A stretch of 64,000 bases of DNA from Lishizhenia sp965656535 (GTDB lineage: Bacteria > Bacteroidota > Bacteroidia > Flavobacteriales_D > Crocinitomicaceae): positions 372,001 through 436,000 of the forward strand of contig CBFHKX010000001.1 in the NCBI GenBank assembly GCA_965656535.1, in the 5' to 3' direction. Positions within the stretch are counted from its first letter, which is position 1, and the number at the start of each line of letters is the position of its first letter. A program made the position numbers and the translations under genes. Of the stretch, positions 42,906 through 50,733 are shown piece by piece. The notes under the pieces were generated by a model. It had not been told where the DNA came from and did no database searches. It was given only the letters and a program-made list of their open reading frames with translations.

Positions 42906-45122
42906 TTATAAAGATGCGATAATTGAATTGAGTAATTCGCTAGGACGCATAGCAGCGGTTACTTTTTTGCTTTCTGGAGCATAATAACCAGCTATATCCA
43001 CGGCCTTACCTTGAACTAATTCTAGTTCGTTTAAAATTTCGATTTCTTTTTCTTCTAGCCTATTGTACACGGCTGTAAATTGAGCAGCCAACGTTTTATC
43101 TTCTGTTTGTTGCGCAATTTCTTTTGCCCAGTATAGAGATAAATAGTAATGTGAACCTCTATTGTCTAATTCTTTTACTTTTCTAGATGGAGATTTATTA
43201 TTTTCAAGAAATATTTCTGTTGCTTTGTCTAGTGTTTTAGATAAAATTAAAGCTTTTTTGTTTCCTGTTGTTTCGCCCAAGTGTTCTAGAGAAACAGCAA
43301 CCGCAAGAAACTCTCCTAAAGAATCCCAACGCAAATGATTTTCTTCTAGAAACTGTTGAACATGTTTTGGAGCAGAACCACCAGCGCCGGTTTCAAACAG
43401 ACCACCTCCATTCATTAAAGGTACAATAGAAAGCATTTTAGCAGAAGTACCGAGTTCAAGAATTGGAAAAAGATCAGTAAGATAATCGCGCAGTACATTT
43501 CCTGATACTGAAATTGTGTTTTTACCAGCCTTTACTCTTTCTAATGTATAAATCGTTGCATCGTACGGAGATTTAATACTAATATCAAGTCCTTCTGTAT
43601 GATGATGAGGTAAGTATTTGTTTACTTTTTTTATGATTTCGGCATCGTGCGCGCGGTTTTCATCTAGCCAAAAAACAGTAGGCCAACCTGTAGCTTTAGC
43701 TCTTGATACGGCAAGTTTAATCCAGTCTTGTATAGGTAAATCCTTGGCTTGACACATACGCCAAATGTCTCCTTCCTCAACTTCATGAGAGAGCAACACA
43801 TTATTATTGGTATCAATTACAGAGACATGACCGGCATTTGATAATTGAAATGTTTTATCATGTGAACCATATTCTTCTGCTTTCTGAGCCATTAAACCAA
43901 CATTGGGAACAGTTCCCATAGTTTTTACATCAAACGCTCCATTTTTCTTACAAAAATCAATTGTTGCTTGATAGATAGGAGCATAGCATCTGTCGGGAAT
44001 AACGGCTAACGTATCTTGCGCTTTTCCGTCATTGTTCCACATTTGTCCACCATTTCTAATCATTGCAGGCATAGATGCGTCTATAATTACATCACTTGGT
44101 ACATGCAAATTTGTTATTCCTTTATCAGAATTTACCATGGCTAAATCAGGTCCGTTAGCCAATACACGTTCAATATCTTGCTCAATTGTGTTTCTTTGTT
44201 CCTGAGTAAGGTTTTGTAATTTCTCAAATAAGTCACCTAAACCATTGTTTGGATCTACACCAATTTCATTAAAGGTAGCTGCATGTTTCTCAAAGACTTC
44301 CTTTAAAAATACACGAACAATTCCACCAAAAAGGATAGGATCAGATACCTTCATCATGGTGGCTTTCAGGTGCACAGAAAGTAGAACATTATTTGCTTTC
44401 GCTTCTTGAATTGCCTGCTGGTAGAAAGCAAGAAGTTTTTGATAATTCATCACTGAACCATCAATTATTTCTCCTTTTAAAAGGGATATTCCTGATTTAA
44501 GTATTGTTTTTTGTTCTTTATCATCTGTGAAAATGATAGAGACCTCTGTTGCTTCGTCAAGTGTAACTGATTTTTCAGATCCATAGAAATCTCCGGATTC
44601 CATGCTTGCGACGTTAGACAGAGAAGTAGCAGACCATTTTCCCATACGGTGTGGGTTGCTTTTTGCAAAGTTTTTCACTGCTTTAGGCGCTCGTCTGTCA
44701 GAATTACCCTCTCTTAAAACGGGATTTACCGCAGAACCTTTTATTTTGTTGTAGCGCTTTTGTATTTCCTTTTCTTCTTCTGTTTTAGGTTCTTCTGGGT
44801 AATTGGGAAGAGCAAAACCTTTAGCTTGTAACTCTTCTATTGCATTTGAAAGTTGCGGTATTGAAGCAGAAATATTAGGAAGTTTAATAATGTTTGCTTC
44901 TGGCGATTTTGCAAGTTCGCCTAATTCTGCTAAATCATCACTTACGCGCTGATTTTCTTTTAAAAATTCTGGAAAGGCTGCCAGTATTCTTGCAGCTAAA
45001 GAAATATCTCTAGTTTCTACATGAATATCTGCTACAGATGTGAAAGCTTTTATTATAGGCAGCAATGAATGTGTTGCCAAGAACGGAGCTTCATCCGTTT
45101 TGGTATAAATAATTTTTGACAT
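42906..45122 (-). CDS. icd: NADP-dependent isocitrate dehydrogenase, monomeric type
   Basis: This TCA-cycle enzyme makes 2-oxoglutarate and NADPH. The 738-aa length and motifs (KAFTSVADIHVETRDISLAARIL, SVHLKATMMKVSDPILFGG, HYYLSLYWAKEIA) identify the monomeric IDH family, distinct from the ~420-aa dimeric enzymes. The protein is complete. It is monocistronic, with a terminator shared with the convergent barrel gene. Confidence 0.95.
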   Translation of the reverse strand: MSKIIYTKTDEAPFLATHSLLPIIKAFTSVADIHVETRDISLAARILAAFPEFLKENQRVSDDLAELGELAKSPEANIIKLPNISASIPQLSNAIEELQAKGFALPNYPEEPKTEEEKEIQKRYNKIKGSAVNPVLREGNSDRRAPKAVKNFAKSNPHRMGKWSATSLSNVASMESGDFYGSEKSVTLDEATEVSIIFTDDKEQKTILKSGISLLKGEIIDGSVMNYQKLLAFYQQAIQEAKANNVLLSVHLKATMMKVSDPILFGGIVRVFLKEVFEKHAATFNEIGVDPNNGLGDLFEKLQNLTQEQRNTIEQDIERVLANGPDLAMVNSDKGITNLHVPSDVIIDASMPAMIRNGGQMWNNDGKAQDTLAVIPDRCYAPIYQATIDFCKKNGAFDVKTMGTVPNVGLMAQKAEEYGSHDKTFQLSNAGHVSVIDTNNNVLLSHEVEEGDIWRMCQAKDLPIQDWIKLAVSRAKATGWPTVFWLDENRAHDAEIIKKVNKYLPHHHTEGLDISIKSPYDATIYTLERVKAGKNTISVSGNVLRDYLTDLFPILELGTSAKMLSIVPLMNGGGLFETGAGGSAPKHVQQFLEENHLRWDSLGEFLAVAVSLEHLGETTGNKKALILSKTLDKATEIFLENNKSPSRKVKELDNRGSHYYLSLYWAKEIAQQTEDKTLAAQFTAVYNRLEEKEIEILNELELVQGKAVDIAGYYAPESKKVTAAMRPSELLNSIIASL

Positions 45123-45292
45123 ACTAAATGCGTTAATGTGTGTGTGTTTAAAGCGCTGCTAAAGTAATAATTTTAGCACGATTTTTTTGAGATTTTGACT
45201 AAATTCTGACGCAAACACTCTAATTAGGAATCAAAAGATAGAGCTTAAAGAAAGCTGTCATCTATGCGCTATCCATATAGAAAAGAGGGTGC

Positions 45293-45757
45293 TTATTTTT
45301 TGATTTCCGCAAGGGTTAAACCAATATCTAAAATGTTTTCAATTTCTTTTTGGCTAACGGCCTGACTGATTTTATAGATATATTTTCCTTTTAGCGGAAA
45401 TTGTGTTGCATTAAATGTGAGTTGGTGGTTTACAATTGTTCCTGATTTTTCACCTACCCAGCTTCCGTCTGCGCGCGTAATCGAAATAGGATATGCAACT
45501 CTAGACCGAACACTATCAGGTGCAATAATATCTACATAAACCCAGAGATTACTGTATAAATAGTCTGTTGTGGTGCGCAAAAATAAAGTAGATTGGTAGG
45601 GTTTTGTTGTATCTGCTATGTCTACTTCAAATACCGCGGTATCCTTTTCGTTCCATAAGTTATTATCAAAAGAATATACACGTGTATATAAAGGGCGTTC
45701 TCCGCAAGATGCGAAAAACAGCCCTACAATAAGTAAAAGAATTACTCTATTAATCAT
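45293..45757 (-). CDS. gldH: Gliding-motility lipoprotein GldH
   Basis: I place the start at 45757: a lipoprotein signal (MINRVILLLIVGLFFASC, Cys18). The longer open frame upstream is an out-of-frame reading of the Lys-rich end of ricT. The 154-aa protein matches GldH (PLYTRVYSFDNNLWNEKDTAVFEVDIADTTKPY segment; FFLRTTTDYLYSNLWVYV-like strand), needed for gliding and T9SS in Flavobacteriia. Its ATG overlaps the ricT end by 8 bp (ATGATTAA), and this ricT-gldH order is common in the group. Confidence 0.88.
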   Translation of the reverse strand: MINRVILLLIVGLFFASCGERPLYTRVYSFDNNLWNEKDTAVFEVDIADTTKPYQSTLFLRTTTDYLYSNLWVYVDIIAPDSVRSRVAYPISITRADGSWVGEKSGTIVNHQLTFNATQFPLKGKYIYKISQAVSQKEIENILDIGLTLAEIKK

Positions 45758-47156
45758 TTTTTTGTTGTTCACCATTTGTTTTATTCGGAGGCCTTCTTTT
45801 GTTTGGTCTTCTTTTTTTGTTTGGTGTTTTATTGTTTGTCTTATTTGTTTCAGCTGTTGTATCTTTTGCTTTAACAAACCCTGCTTTTGATTTGTTTTCT
45901 GTACTTTTTGAATCTGTCTTAGATTTCGGTTTGTTTGGTCTTCTTTTCTTAGTTCTTCCTTCTGAACTGTTGTTTTTAACAGCCGGTTTTTGTTCTGTTG
46001 AACTTGCTTTCGTACCTGGCTTTCTAGAAGGTTTTTTCTTTTTCTTCTTTCTTTTGAAAAGATGTTCAAAACGGTTTAAATCGTCTTGTCCAACAACATT
46101 TGTATAATCAGGTTCAGCAATAATTACTTCTTCTTCATAGCCTTTAAGTTCTGCCGGTTTTTGTTTGTTTTTATTCATCTGAATAATCTCTTTAACGCGT
46201 TCCGGTGAGAGCGGAATTAGGCCTTTGGCAGCAGACTTGCTATCGCTGTCATAAGCAAACCACATCAAACGTTTAAAAACATCTGTTTTAATATGAATAG
46301 CACTTCCCATTTCTGTGTGAAGCTTTGTATCTGGCTTCGGGAAACGTTTAATTGCATCTAGATACATATCTAGCTCATAATTTAAACAACATTTTAACTT
46401 TCCGCATTGTCCGGCAAGTTTCTGAGGGTTTAAAGACAGTTGCTGATACCTTGCTGCGCTTGTAGAAACCGATCGAAAATCTGTAAGCCAAGTAGAGCAA
46501 CATAGCTCTCTACCGCAAGAACCTATCCCTCCTAAACGTGCAGCTTCTTGTCTTGCACCAATTTGGCGCATCTCAATGCGTATTTTGAATGTTTCAGCCA
46601 TATCTTTAATCAACTGTCTAAAATCAACACGTTGATCTGCGGTATAATAAAATGTTGCCTTTGTTAAATCACCTTGATATTCTACATCTGAAATTTTCAT
46701 TTGTAGATTCAAATTAATGGCAAGCTCTCTTGCTTGGTGCATTACTTTTGCCTCAAGGTCTCTTGCTTCTTTCCATTTATCGATGTCTTCTTGCGAGGCA
46801 ACACGATATACTTTTTTAGCCTCATGAGGCTTTAAGTTTGGAGCTTTTTTTTGTAACTGTATTCTGGTAAGTTCGCCAACAATAGAAACAACGCCAACAT
46901 CATGGCCCGGACTACTCTCCACAACTATGGCATCGCCTACTTGTAGTGATAACCCTTTTATATTTCTGTAAAAGTCTTTACGACCATTTTTGAAGCGAAC
47001 TTCAATTATATCAAATTGGCTTTGTCCATTTGGTAATTGCATGTTTGCTAGCCAATCGAAGACGCCAAGTTTATTACATCCACCAGAACTACAGGTACCG
47101 TTATTTTGACAGCCTTTTGGAGTTCCACCTCCAGAGCTACAATTGGAACATCCCAT
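45750..47156 (-). CDS. RicT/YaaT-like PSP1-domain protein with basic tail
   Basis: This 468-aa protein starts with a Cys/Gly-rich segment (MGCSNCSSGGGTPKGCQ; seven Cys in the first ~30 residues), has the PSP1 domain (about 45-290) with the cysteine clusters CGRELCCSTW and CGKLKCCLNYE that bind Fe-S clusters in RicT, and a C-terminal ~110-residue Lys/Pro/Thr/Asn-rich disordered tail. RicT in Bacillus acts in RNase Y mRNA processing; the role in Bacteroidota is less clear. The stop overlaps the gldH start. Confidence 0.88.
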   Translation of the reverse strand: MGCSNCSSGGGTPKGCQNNGTCSSGGCNKLGVFDWLANMQLPNGQSQFDIIEVRFKNGRKDFYRNIKGLSLQVGDAIVVESSPGHDVGVVSIVGELTRIQLQKKAPNLKPHEAKKVYRVASQEDIDKWKEARDLEAKVMHQARELAINLNLQMKISDVEYQGDLTKATFYYTADQRVDFRQLIKDMAETFKIRIEMRQIGARQEAARLGGIGSCGRELCCSTWLTDFRSVSTSAARYQQLSLNPQKLAGQCGKLKCCLNYELDMYLDAIKRFPKPDTKLHTEMGSAIHIKTDVFKRLMWFAYDSDSKSAAKGLIPLSPERVKEIIQMNKNKQKPAELKGYEEEVIIAEPDYTNVVGQDDLNRFEHLFKRKKKKKKPSRKPGTKASSTEQKPAVKNNSSEGRTKKRRPNKPKSKTDSKSTENKSKAGFVKAKDTTAETNKTNNKTPNKKRRPNKRRPPNKTNGEQQKND

Positions 47157-47175
47157 AGTTTAAAATTTGTGACTT

Positions 47176-47183
47176 CAAAAATA
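47176..47183 (-). promoter_or_regulatory. -7 promoter element for ricT-gldH
   Basis: Minus-strand TATTTTTG matches TAnnTTTG, 19 bp before the ATG at 47156. Confidence 0.45.
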
Positions 47184-47305
47184 CAAATAATAAATAAGCT
47201 AAAATTCTATTGCGATTGGAGTTTCGCCTAAAATTTTTTGAAATTTTAGGTTTTGTCCATTCCTCAACCCTTCAATTTATTTACAGTTCATTTCATCAGT
47301 ATCTT

Positions 47306-47313
47306 TATCTTTG
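47306..47313 (+). promoter_or_regulatory. -7 element almost touching the start codon at 47318
   Basis: TATCTTTG matches TAnnTTTG and ends 4 bp before the ATG, so the transcript is predicted to be leaderless. It also argues against the longer reading frame that begins at 47210. Confidence 0.5.
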
Positions 47314-47317
47314 TTGT

Positions 47318-47794
47318 ATGAAGTTTAGACTCTTGAATAATGAAGAACAAAAAGCATTTGATGAAGATTTCAAACATTTTTTGATTACCAATGGTGTAAG
47401 TAATGAAGAGTGGGAAGAATTAAATGCAAAAAAAGATCAAAAAGCAATTGATTTGGTTGGGGTCTTTTCTGATACTGTTTTTCAGAAAGTAATGGAAAAG
47501 ATAAAGGTGATAGAACTACGAGCCAAAGGAAGTTTAATGGTTTTTAATTGCGGTAAGGACCAAATAGAGCTTATTGCAATTAGTGCAAAGACTGATTCAA
47601 CTTCGGTCGATTTTTCTTCTACAGAGCTTATACACGAATCACTTTCAAATCATGCCAGTGAGTTGCAATTTTTTAAGCAAACCAAACCTTATCAGAAAGA
47701 CAGAGAGCGAGAAGTTTTTGAGATGATTGAGAAAGGTTGCTTACCTTCGCATATAGATTTTTGGAACATGCTAATTAAAGCAACTGAAAAATGA
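47318..47794 (+). CDS. Conserved hypothetical protein (DUF6495-like)
   Basis: From the ATG at 47318 the product is 158 aa, soluble, with no signal peptide. It has a distinctive N-terminus (MKFRLLNNEEQKAFDEDFKHFL ...NGVSNEEWEELN) and an end with ELQFFKQTKPYQKDREREVFEMIEKG. It looks like the DUF6495 family of Flavobacteriia as I recall it; function is unknown. The stop overlaps the next gene by 4 bp (ATGA), so it heads a three-gene operon with the Sufu-domain gene and a GT9 gene. Confidence 0.7.
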   Translation: MKFRLLNNEEQKAFDEDFKHFLITNGVSNEEWEELNAKKDQKAIDLVGVFSDTVFQKVMEKIKVIELRAKGSLMVFNCGKDQIELIAISAKTDSTSVDFSSTELIHESLSNHASELQFFKQTKPYQKDREREVFEMIEKGCLPSHIDFWNMLIKATEK

Positions 47795-48411
47795 CAGAGT
47801 TAGAACAAGCAATGATAGCCAGGTTTGGCGAAAATAGAGTGCAAGCCTATGAAAGAGTAGAAGGAGATGCGTGCGATCTGTTGTTGTTGTCTTTAGAAAA
47901 AAACTCTGCAGTTACGGTTGTTATGACAAACGGCTTGTCTGAGAAGCAGATGAAAGTACCTGAAAAATTTAACCAAAGAAAGAGATGCGAGCTTTATTTC
48001 TGTTTGCCTGATTATTGGGACTGGGAAGAGGTTGAAAATCCGCAAATGAATTGGGTGTTTGTCTGGATTCAAAAGTTGGCAAAACACTTGCTTGAGAACG
48101 AAACGTGGTATGGACCCGGACATTCATTTCCTGCTGGAAACCCTCCTGCAGAAATATCTAAAACAATGCACCAGAAGTTTTTTATGTTGTCTGATCCCTT
48201 ATTACTTGAAACAGAATTACAGCCGGTTAATCTACAAAATGGGGAAGAAGTTTTTTTCTACGCAATAATTCCACTTTTTGAAGATGAGTTTGATTTCAAG
48301 GCTGCTAAAACTACAGTTAAATTTCTTAAAAAGTTTACGGCGAAAAGACACACAGAGAAGCTAGACGATTTTAGAGAATCCATAAGAAAATTGCGTTATA
48401 GAATTTTTTAA
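47791..48411 (+). CDS. Suppressor-of-fused (Sufu) domain protein
   Basis: This 206-aa protein matches bacterial Sufu-domain proteins: VVMTNGLSEKQMKVPE, a RCELYFCLPDYWDW strand, WVFVWIQKLAKHLLEN, WYGPGHSFPAGNPPAEI and FFMLSDPLLLE. The domain is found widely in bacteria as a likely immunity or ligand-binding module; the role here is not known. It overlaps the upstream gene by 4 bp and lies 1 bp before a glycosyltransferase gene. No toxin gene is adjacent, so an immunity role has no support here. Confidence 0.8.
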   Translation: MTELEQAMIARFGENRVQAYERVEGDACDLLLLSLEKNSAVTVVMTNGLSEKQMKVPEKFNQRKRCELYFCLPDYWDWEEVENPQMNWVFVWIQKLAKHLLENETWYGPGHSFPAGNPPAEISKTMHQKFFMLSDPLLLETELQPVNLQNGEEVFFYAIIPLFEDEFDFKAAKTTVKFLKKFTAKRHTEKLDDFRESIRKLRYRIF

Positions 48412-48412
48412 A

Positions 48413-49396
48413 ATGATAAAAGTTTTAATTATACGTTTTAGTTCTATTGGAGATATCGTGCTTACTACTCCGATTATCCGTTGTTTGAAAAAAGAGTTTG
48501 GAGAGCGAGTGAGTGTTGATTATTTAACCAAAAAACAATATGCTTCGTTGTTAGAAGCAAATCCGTACTTAAATACGATTTATACAATTGAAGCATCTAC
48601 AAGAGAAGTTCAGACTATTCTTAAAGAGAATGCATACGACTATATAGTTGATTTACATAAAAATGTGCGCTCTAAAGGGATAGCCAAAAAGTTATCTGGG
48701 GCTTATTCTACTTTTCCTAAATTAAATAAGGAAAAATGGTTACTCACCAATTTTAAAGTAGATCGTATGCCTAACATACACATTGTTGATAGGTACTTTG
48801 AGGCTTTAACTCCATTGGGTGTCCACAATGATGGGCAAGGCATAGATTATTTTATACCTGAAAATGCTTATTATCCTATTGAACAAGTAGCAGAAGATAA
48901 GCCTTTCATTGCCGTTGCAATTGGTGCTCAGTTCGCAACTAAACAAATGCCTTTTGATAAAACAATTGCCGTTCTTAAAAAGACAGATATGCCTTTGGTT
49001 TTGTTAGGAGGTAAAGACGACGAAGAAAAAGCCTTGAGAATAGAAAAAGCCCTTGAAAATCGCGAGGTAGTAAATCTTTGTGGTAAACTAAATTTAAATC
49101 AGTCGGCCAGTGTTCTAAAACAAGCAAAAGTACTTTTAACACATGATACTGGCTTAATGCACATCGCAGCAGCTTTTGGAATTAAAATTGTTTCTGTATG
49201 GGGAAACACGGTGCCAAAACTTGGAATGTATGCTTATTTACCCAAAAATCCTTCGCTTTTGAAAACACACGAAGTTTCTGGTTTATCTTGCAGGCCTTGT
49301 TCTAAAATTGGCTACCAAAAATGTCCTAAAAAGCATTTTAAGTGTATGCAACTTCAGGATGAAGATGCGATTGCTATGGATTTAAATATTCGTTGA
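48413..49396 (+). CDS. Glycosyltransferase family 9 (heptosyltransferase-like)
   Basis: This 327-aa protein has the GT9 N-terminal signature IRFSSIGDIVLTTPIIRCLKKEFG and the C-terminal THDTGLMHIAAAFGIKIVSVWGNT motif, which holds the donor-binding residues. The C-terminus has a Cys-rich patch (SCRPCSKIGYQKCPKKHFKC) common in this family. By family it adds a sugar to lipopolysaccharide core; the sugar is not known. It is the last gene of the DUF6495-Sufu operon. Confidence 0.88.
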   Translation: MIKVLIIRFSSIGDIVLTTPIIRCLKKEFGERVSVDYLTKKQYASLLEANPYLNTIYTIEASTREVQTILKENAYDYIVDLHKNVRSKGIAKKLSGAYSTFPKLNKEKWLLTNFKVDRMPNIHIVDRYFEALTPLGVHNDGQGIDYFIPENAYYPIEQVAEDKPFIAVAIGAQFATKQMPFDKTIAVLKKTDMPLVLLGGKDDEEKALRIEKALENREVVNLCGKLNLNQSASVLKQAKVLLTHDTGLMHIAAAFGIKIVSVWGNTVPKLGMYAYLPKNPSLLKTHEVSGLSCRPCSKIGYQKCPKKHFKCMQLQDEDAIAMDLNIR

Positions 49397-49404
49397 ACGC
49401 TGTT

Positions 49405-50364
49405 TTATTGCCCAATAATTTCGAAGAGTGCGTTTAAATTAGGCGCTATAATCACTTCAATTCTTCTGTTTTTTGCTTTATCTGTTTCGCTAACAGGATG
49501 AAAAGACGACCTTCCAGCTGCCGTTAATATTTTGGGCTCTATCGTTGAGTTTTCTATCATAATATCAACAACAGAAGTAGCACGAAGTACAGAAAGCTCC
49601 CAGTTGTTTTTGGGGTGTGAATTACTTTTTAAGGCATCTGCATCTGTATGTCCTTCTACAATAATTTCGAGTTGATCATCTCCTTCAATTGCTTGAGCTA
49701 GTTGTATGATTGCTTTCTTACCTTCGCTTTCTACAAAAGTACTACCCGAGGCAAAAAGTAATTTGGCTTCTAAGCTCACATATATTTTTCCATCTTTCTC
49801 TTCTACAGTTAGCCCTTTATCTGTAAATCCTCTAAGTGCCAAGGCAATTTTTTCTTTTAATGCGTTTACGGCTGCTTCTTGTTTTGCAATTATTTCTTCT
49901 AGCTCTTTTACACGCGCTTCTCTTTCTGCTAGTAGTCGTTCTTTCTTGTTCAATTCACGTTCGAGTTCTAATAGAGCATCCTCTTTACGCTGGGCTTCTA
50001 AAATTTTTGCTTCTAAATCGGCGGTCATTTTAGCCGTTTCTAGTGCATCTTTTGATTTTGCCTTTTCAAACTCTCTTTCTAGCGTCATGGCTAGTTCGTT
50101 TGCTTTGTCGTACTGACTCTGAAGCATTCTGTATTTATTTCCGAGTTGTAATGTGTCTTTTTGAAGCGCAGAGATTTCTTCTGTAAGTACTTTATTCTGT
50201 TCTGCCAATGTTTTTGCCAGCCCTTCATTATCTAAAGCACTGCTTTTGTATTTAGCGAGTTCTTCACTGCAACGTTTTTCTTTTGATAAAAGATCATTGT
50301 ATTTCTTTGCAGGTACGCAAGCGAATAAAGCGAAGGATAGAATTAAAAGCGATAAAAATTTCAT
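49405..50364 (-). CDS. OmpA-family lipoprotein with coiled-coil linker
   Basis: This 319-aa protein has a lipobox (LFAC, Cys16), a long coiled coil (about 25-180, heptad-like Glu/Leu/Lys content), and a C-terminal OmpA peptidoglycan-binding domain (about 190-305) with IIVEGHTDAD and KNRRIEVII. It likely tethers the outer membrane to peptidoglycan. The unusual feature is the length of the coiled coil compared with simple Pal. It ends 8 bp after the end of the convergent GT9 gene. Confidence 0.9.
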   Translation of the reverse strand: MKFLSLLILSFALFACVPAKKYNDLLSKEKRCSEELAKYKSSALDNEGLAKTLAEQNKVLTEEISALQKDTLQLGNKYRMLQSQYDKANELAMTLEREFEKAKSKDALETAKMTADLEAKILEAQRKEDALLELERELNKKERLLAEREARVKELEEIIAKQEAAVNALKEKIALALRGFTDKGLTVEEKDGKIYVSLEAKLLFASGSTFVESEGKKAIIQLAQAIEGDDQLEIIVEGHTDADALKSNSHPKNNWELSVLRATSVVDIMIENSTIEPKILTAAGRSSFHPVSETDKAKNRRIEVIIAPNLNALFEIIGQ

Positions 50365-50456
50365 ACAGGTATATTTAGACTACAAAGATGCTTTGTTTTT
50401 AGATGTGTTTTAAGAAGTCGAAGGATTGTTTTAAACACCGATGTATTGAAAATAGA

Positions 50457-50490
50457 GAAAAAAAAGAGAGGTTGACGTATCAACCTCTCT
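50457..50490 (-). terminator. Second minus-strand terminator, not adjacent to any gene end
   Basis: The perfect 11-bp stem AGAGAGGTTGA/TCAACCTCTCT with a 4-nt loop has an eight-T run on the minus strand. The upstream minus-strand gene already has a terminator 190 bp earlier. Confidence 0.8.
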
Positions 50491-50680
50491 TAATACAATT
50501 TACTATTTGGCACTAATAAATTGTTGGTTATGAAAAACACTAGAAACATAAAGTTTCTATTCATCTAAATCACGACCAATATACAATTCTTGTCTTTACG
50601 GTTTGGCTAAATGTGGTGAACGACGGAGTTATGTATGTTAAATGCAATGATTGATATTTATTTTTTTTTAACATATACTT
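50457..50680 (-). ncRNA. Candidate small RNA between two terminators
   Basis: The segment lies between the terminator of the PpiD-like gene and another strong minus-strand terminator. It contains a perfect 7-bp hairpin TAGAAAC/GTTTCTA (50541-50559) enclosed by a bulged outer stem (50519-50528 with 50575-50588). No exact TAnnTTTG is found upstream on the minus strand and no homology is claimed, so this is a structural guess. Confidence 0.35.
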
Positions 50681-50716
50681 AAAAAGCCCTTACATTGATT
50701 AATGCAAGGGCTTTTT
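50681..50716 (-). terminator. Terminator of the PpiD-like gene
   Basis: Stem AAAAAGCCCTTxCATT / AATGxAAGGGCTTTTT with one mismatch, followed by T residues on the minus strand, 18 bp after the stop codon. Confidence 0.85.
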
Positions 50717-50733
50717 AATAGATTGGTAATTAA

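Larger units (their letters stand above)
50365..50733. other. 369-bp region with two minus-strand terminators and a structured segment
   Basis: No protein gene is seen. It holds the ppiD-like gene terminator at 50681-50716, a second minus-strand terminator at 50457-50490, and between them the candidate ncRNA described separately. Confidence 0.6.

Noticed and set aside
45758..46069. Long N-terminal extension of gldH
   Set aside because: It is an out-of-frame reading of the low-complexity ricT tail; the lipoprotein signal starts at 45757.
47210..47317. Longer start for the DUF6495-like gene
   Set aside because: The -7 element at 47306-47313 lies inside it and the extra residues look non-coding.
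47791..48411. Toxin-immunity pair around the Sufu gene
   Set aside because: Neighbours are a soluble conserved protein and a glycosyltransferase; no toxin or secretion-linked gene is present.
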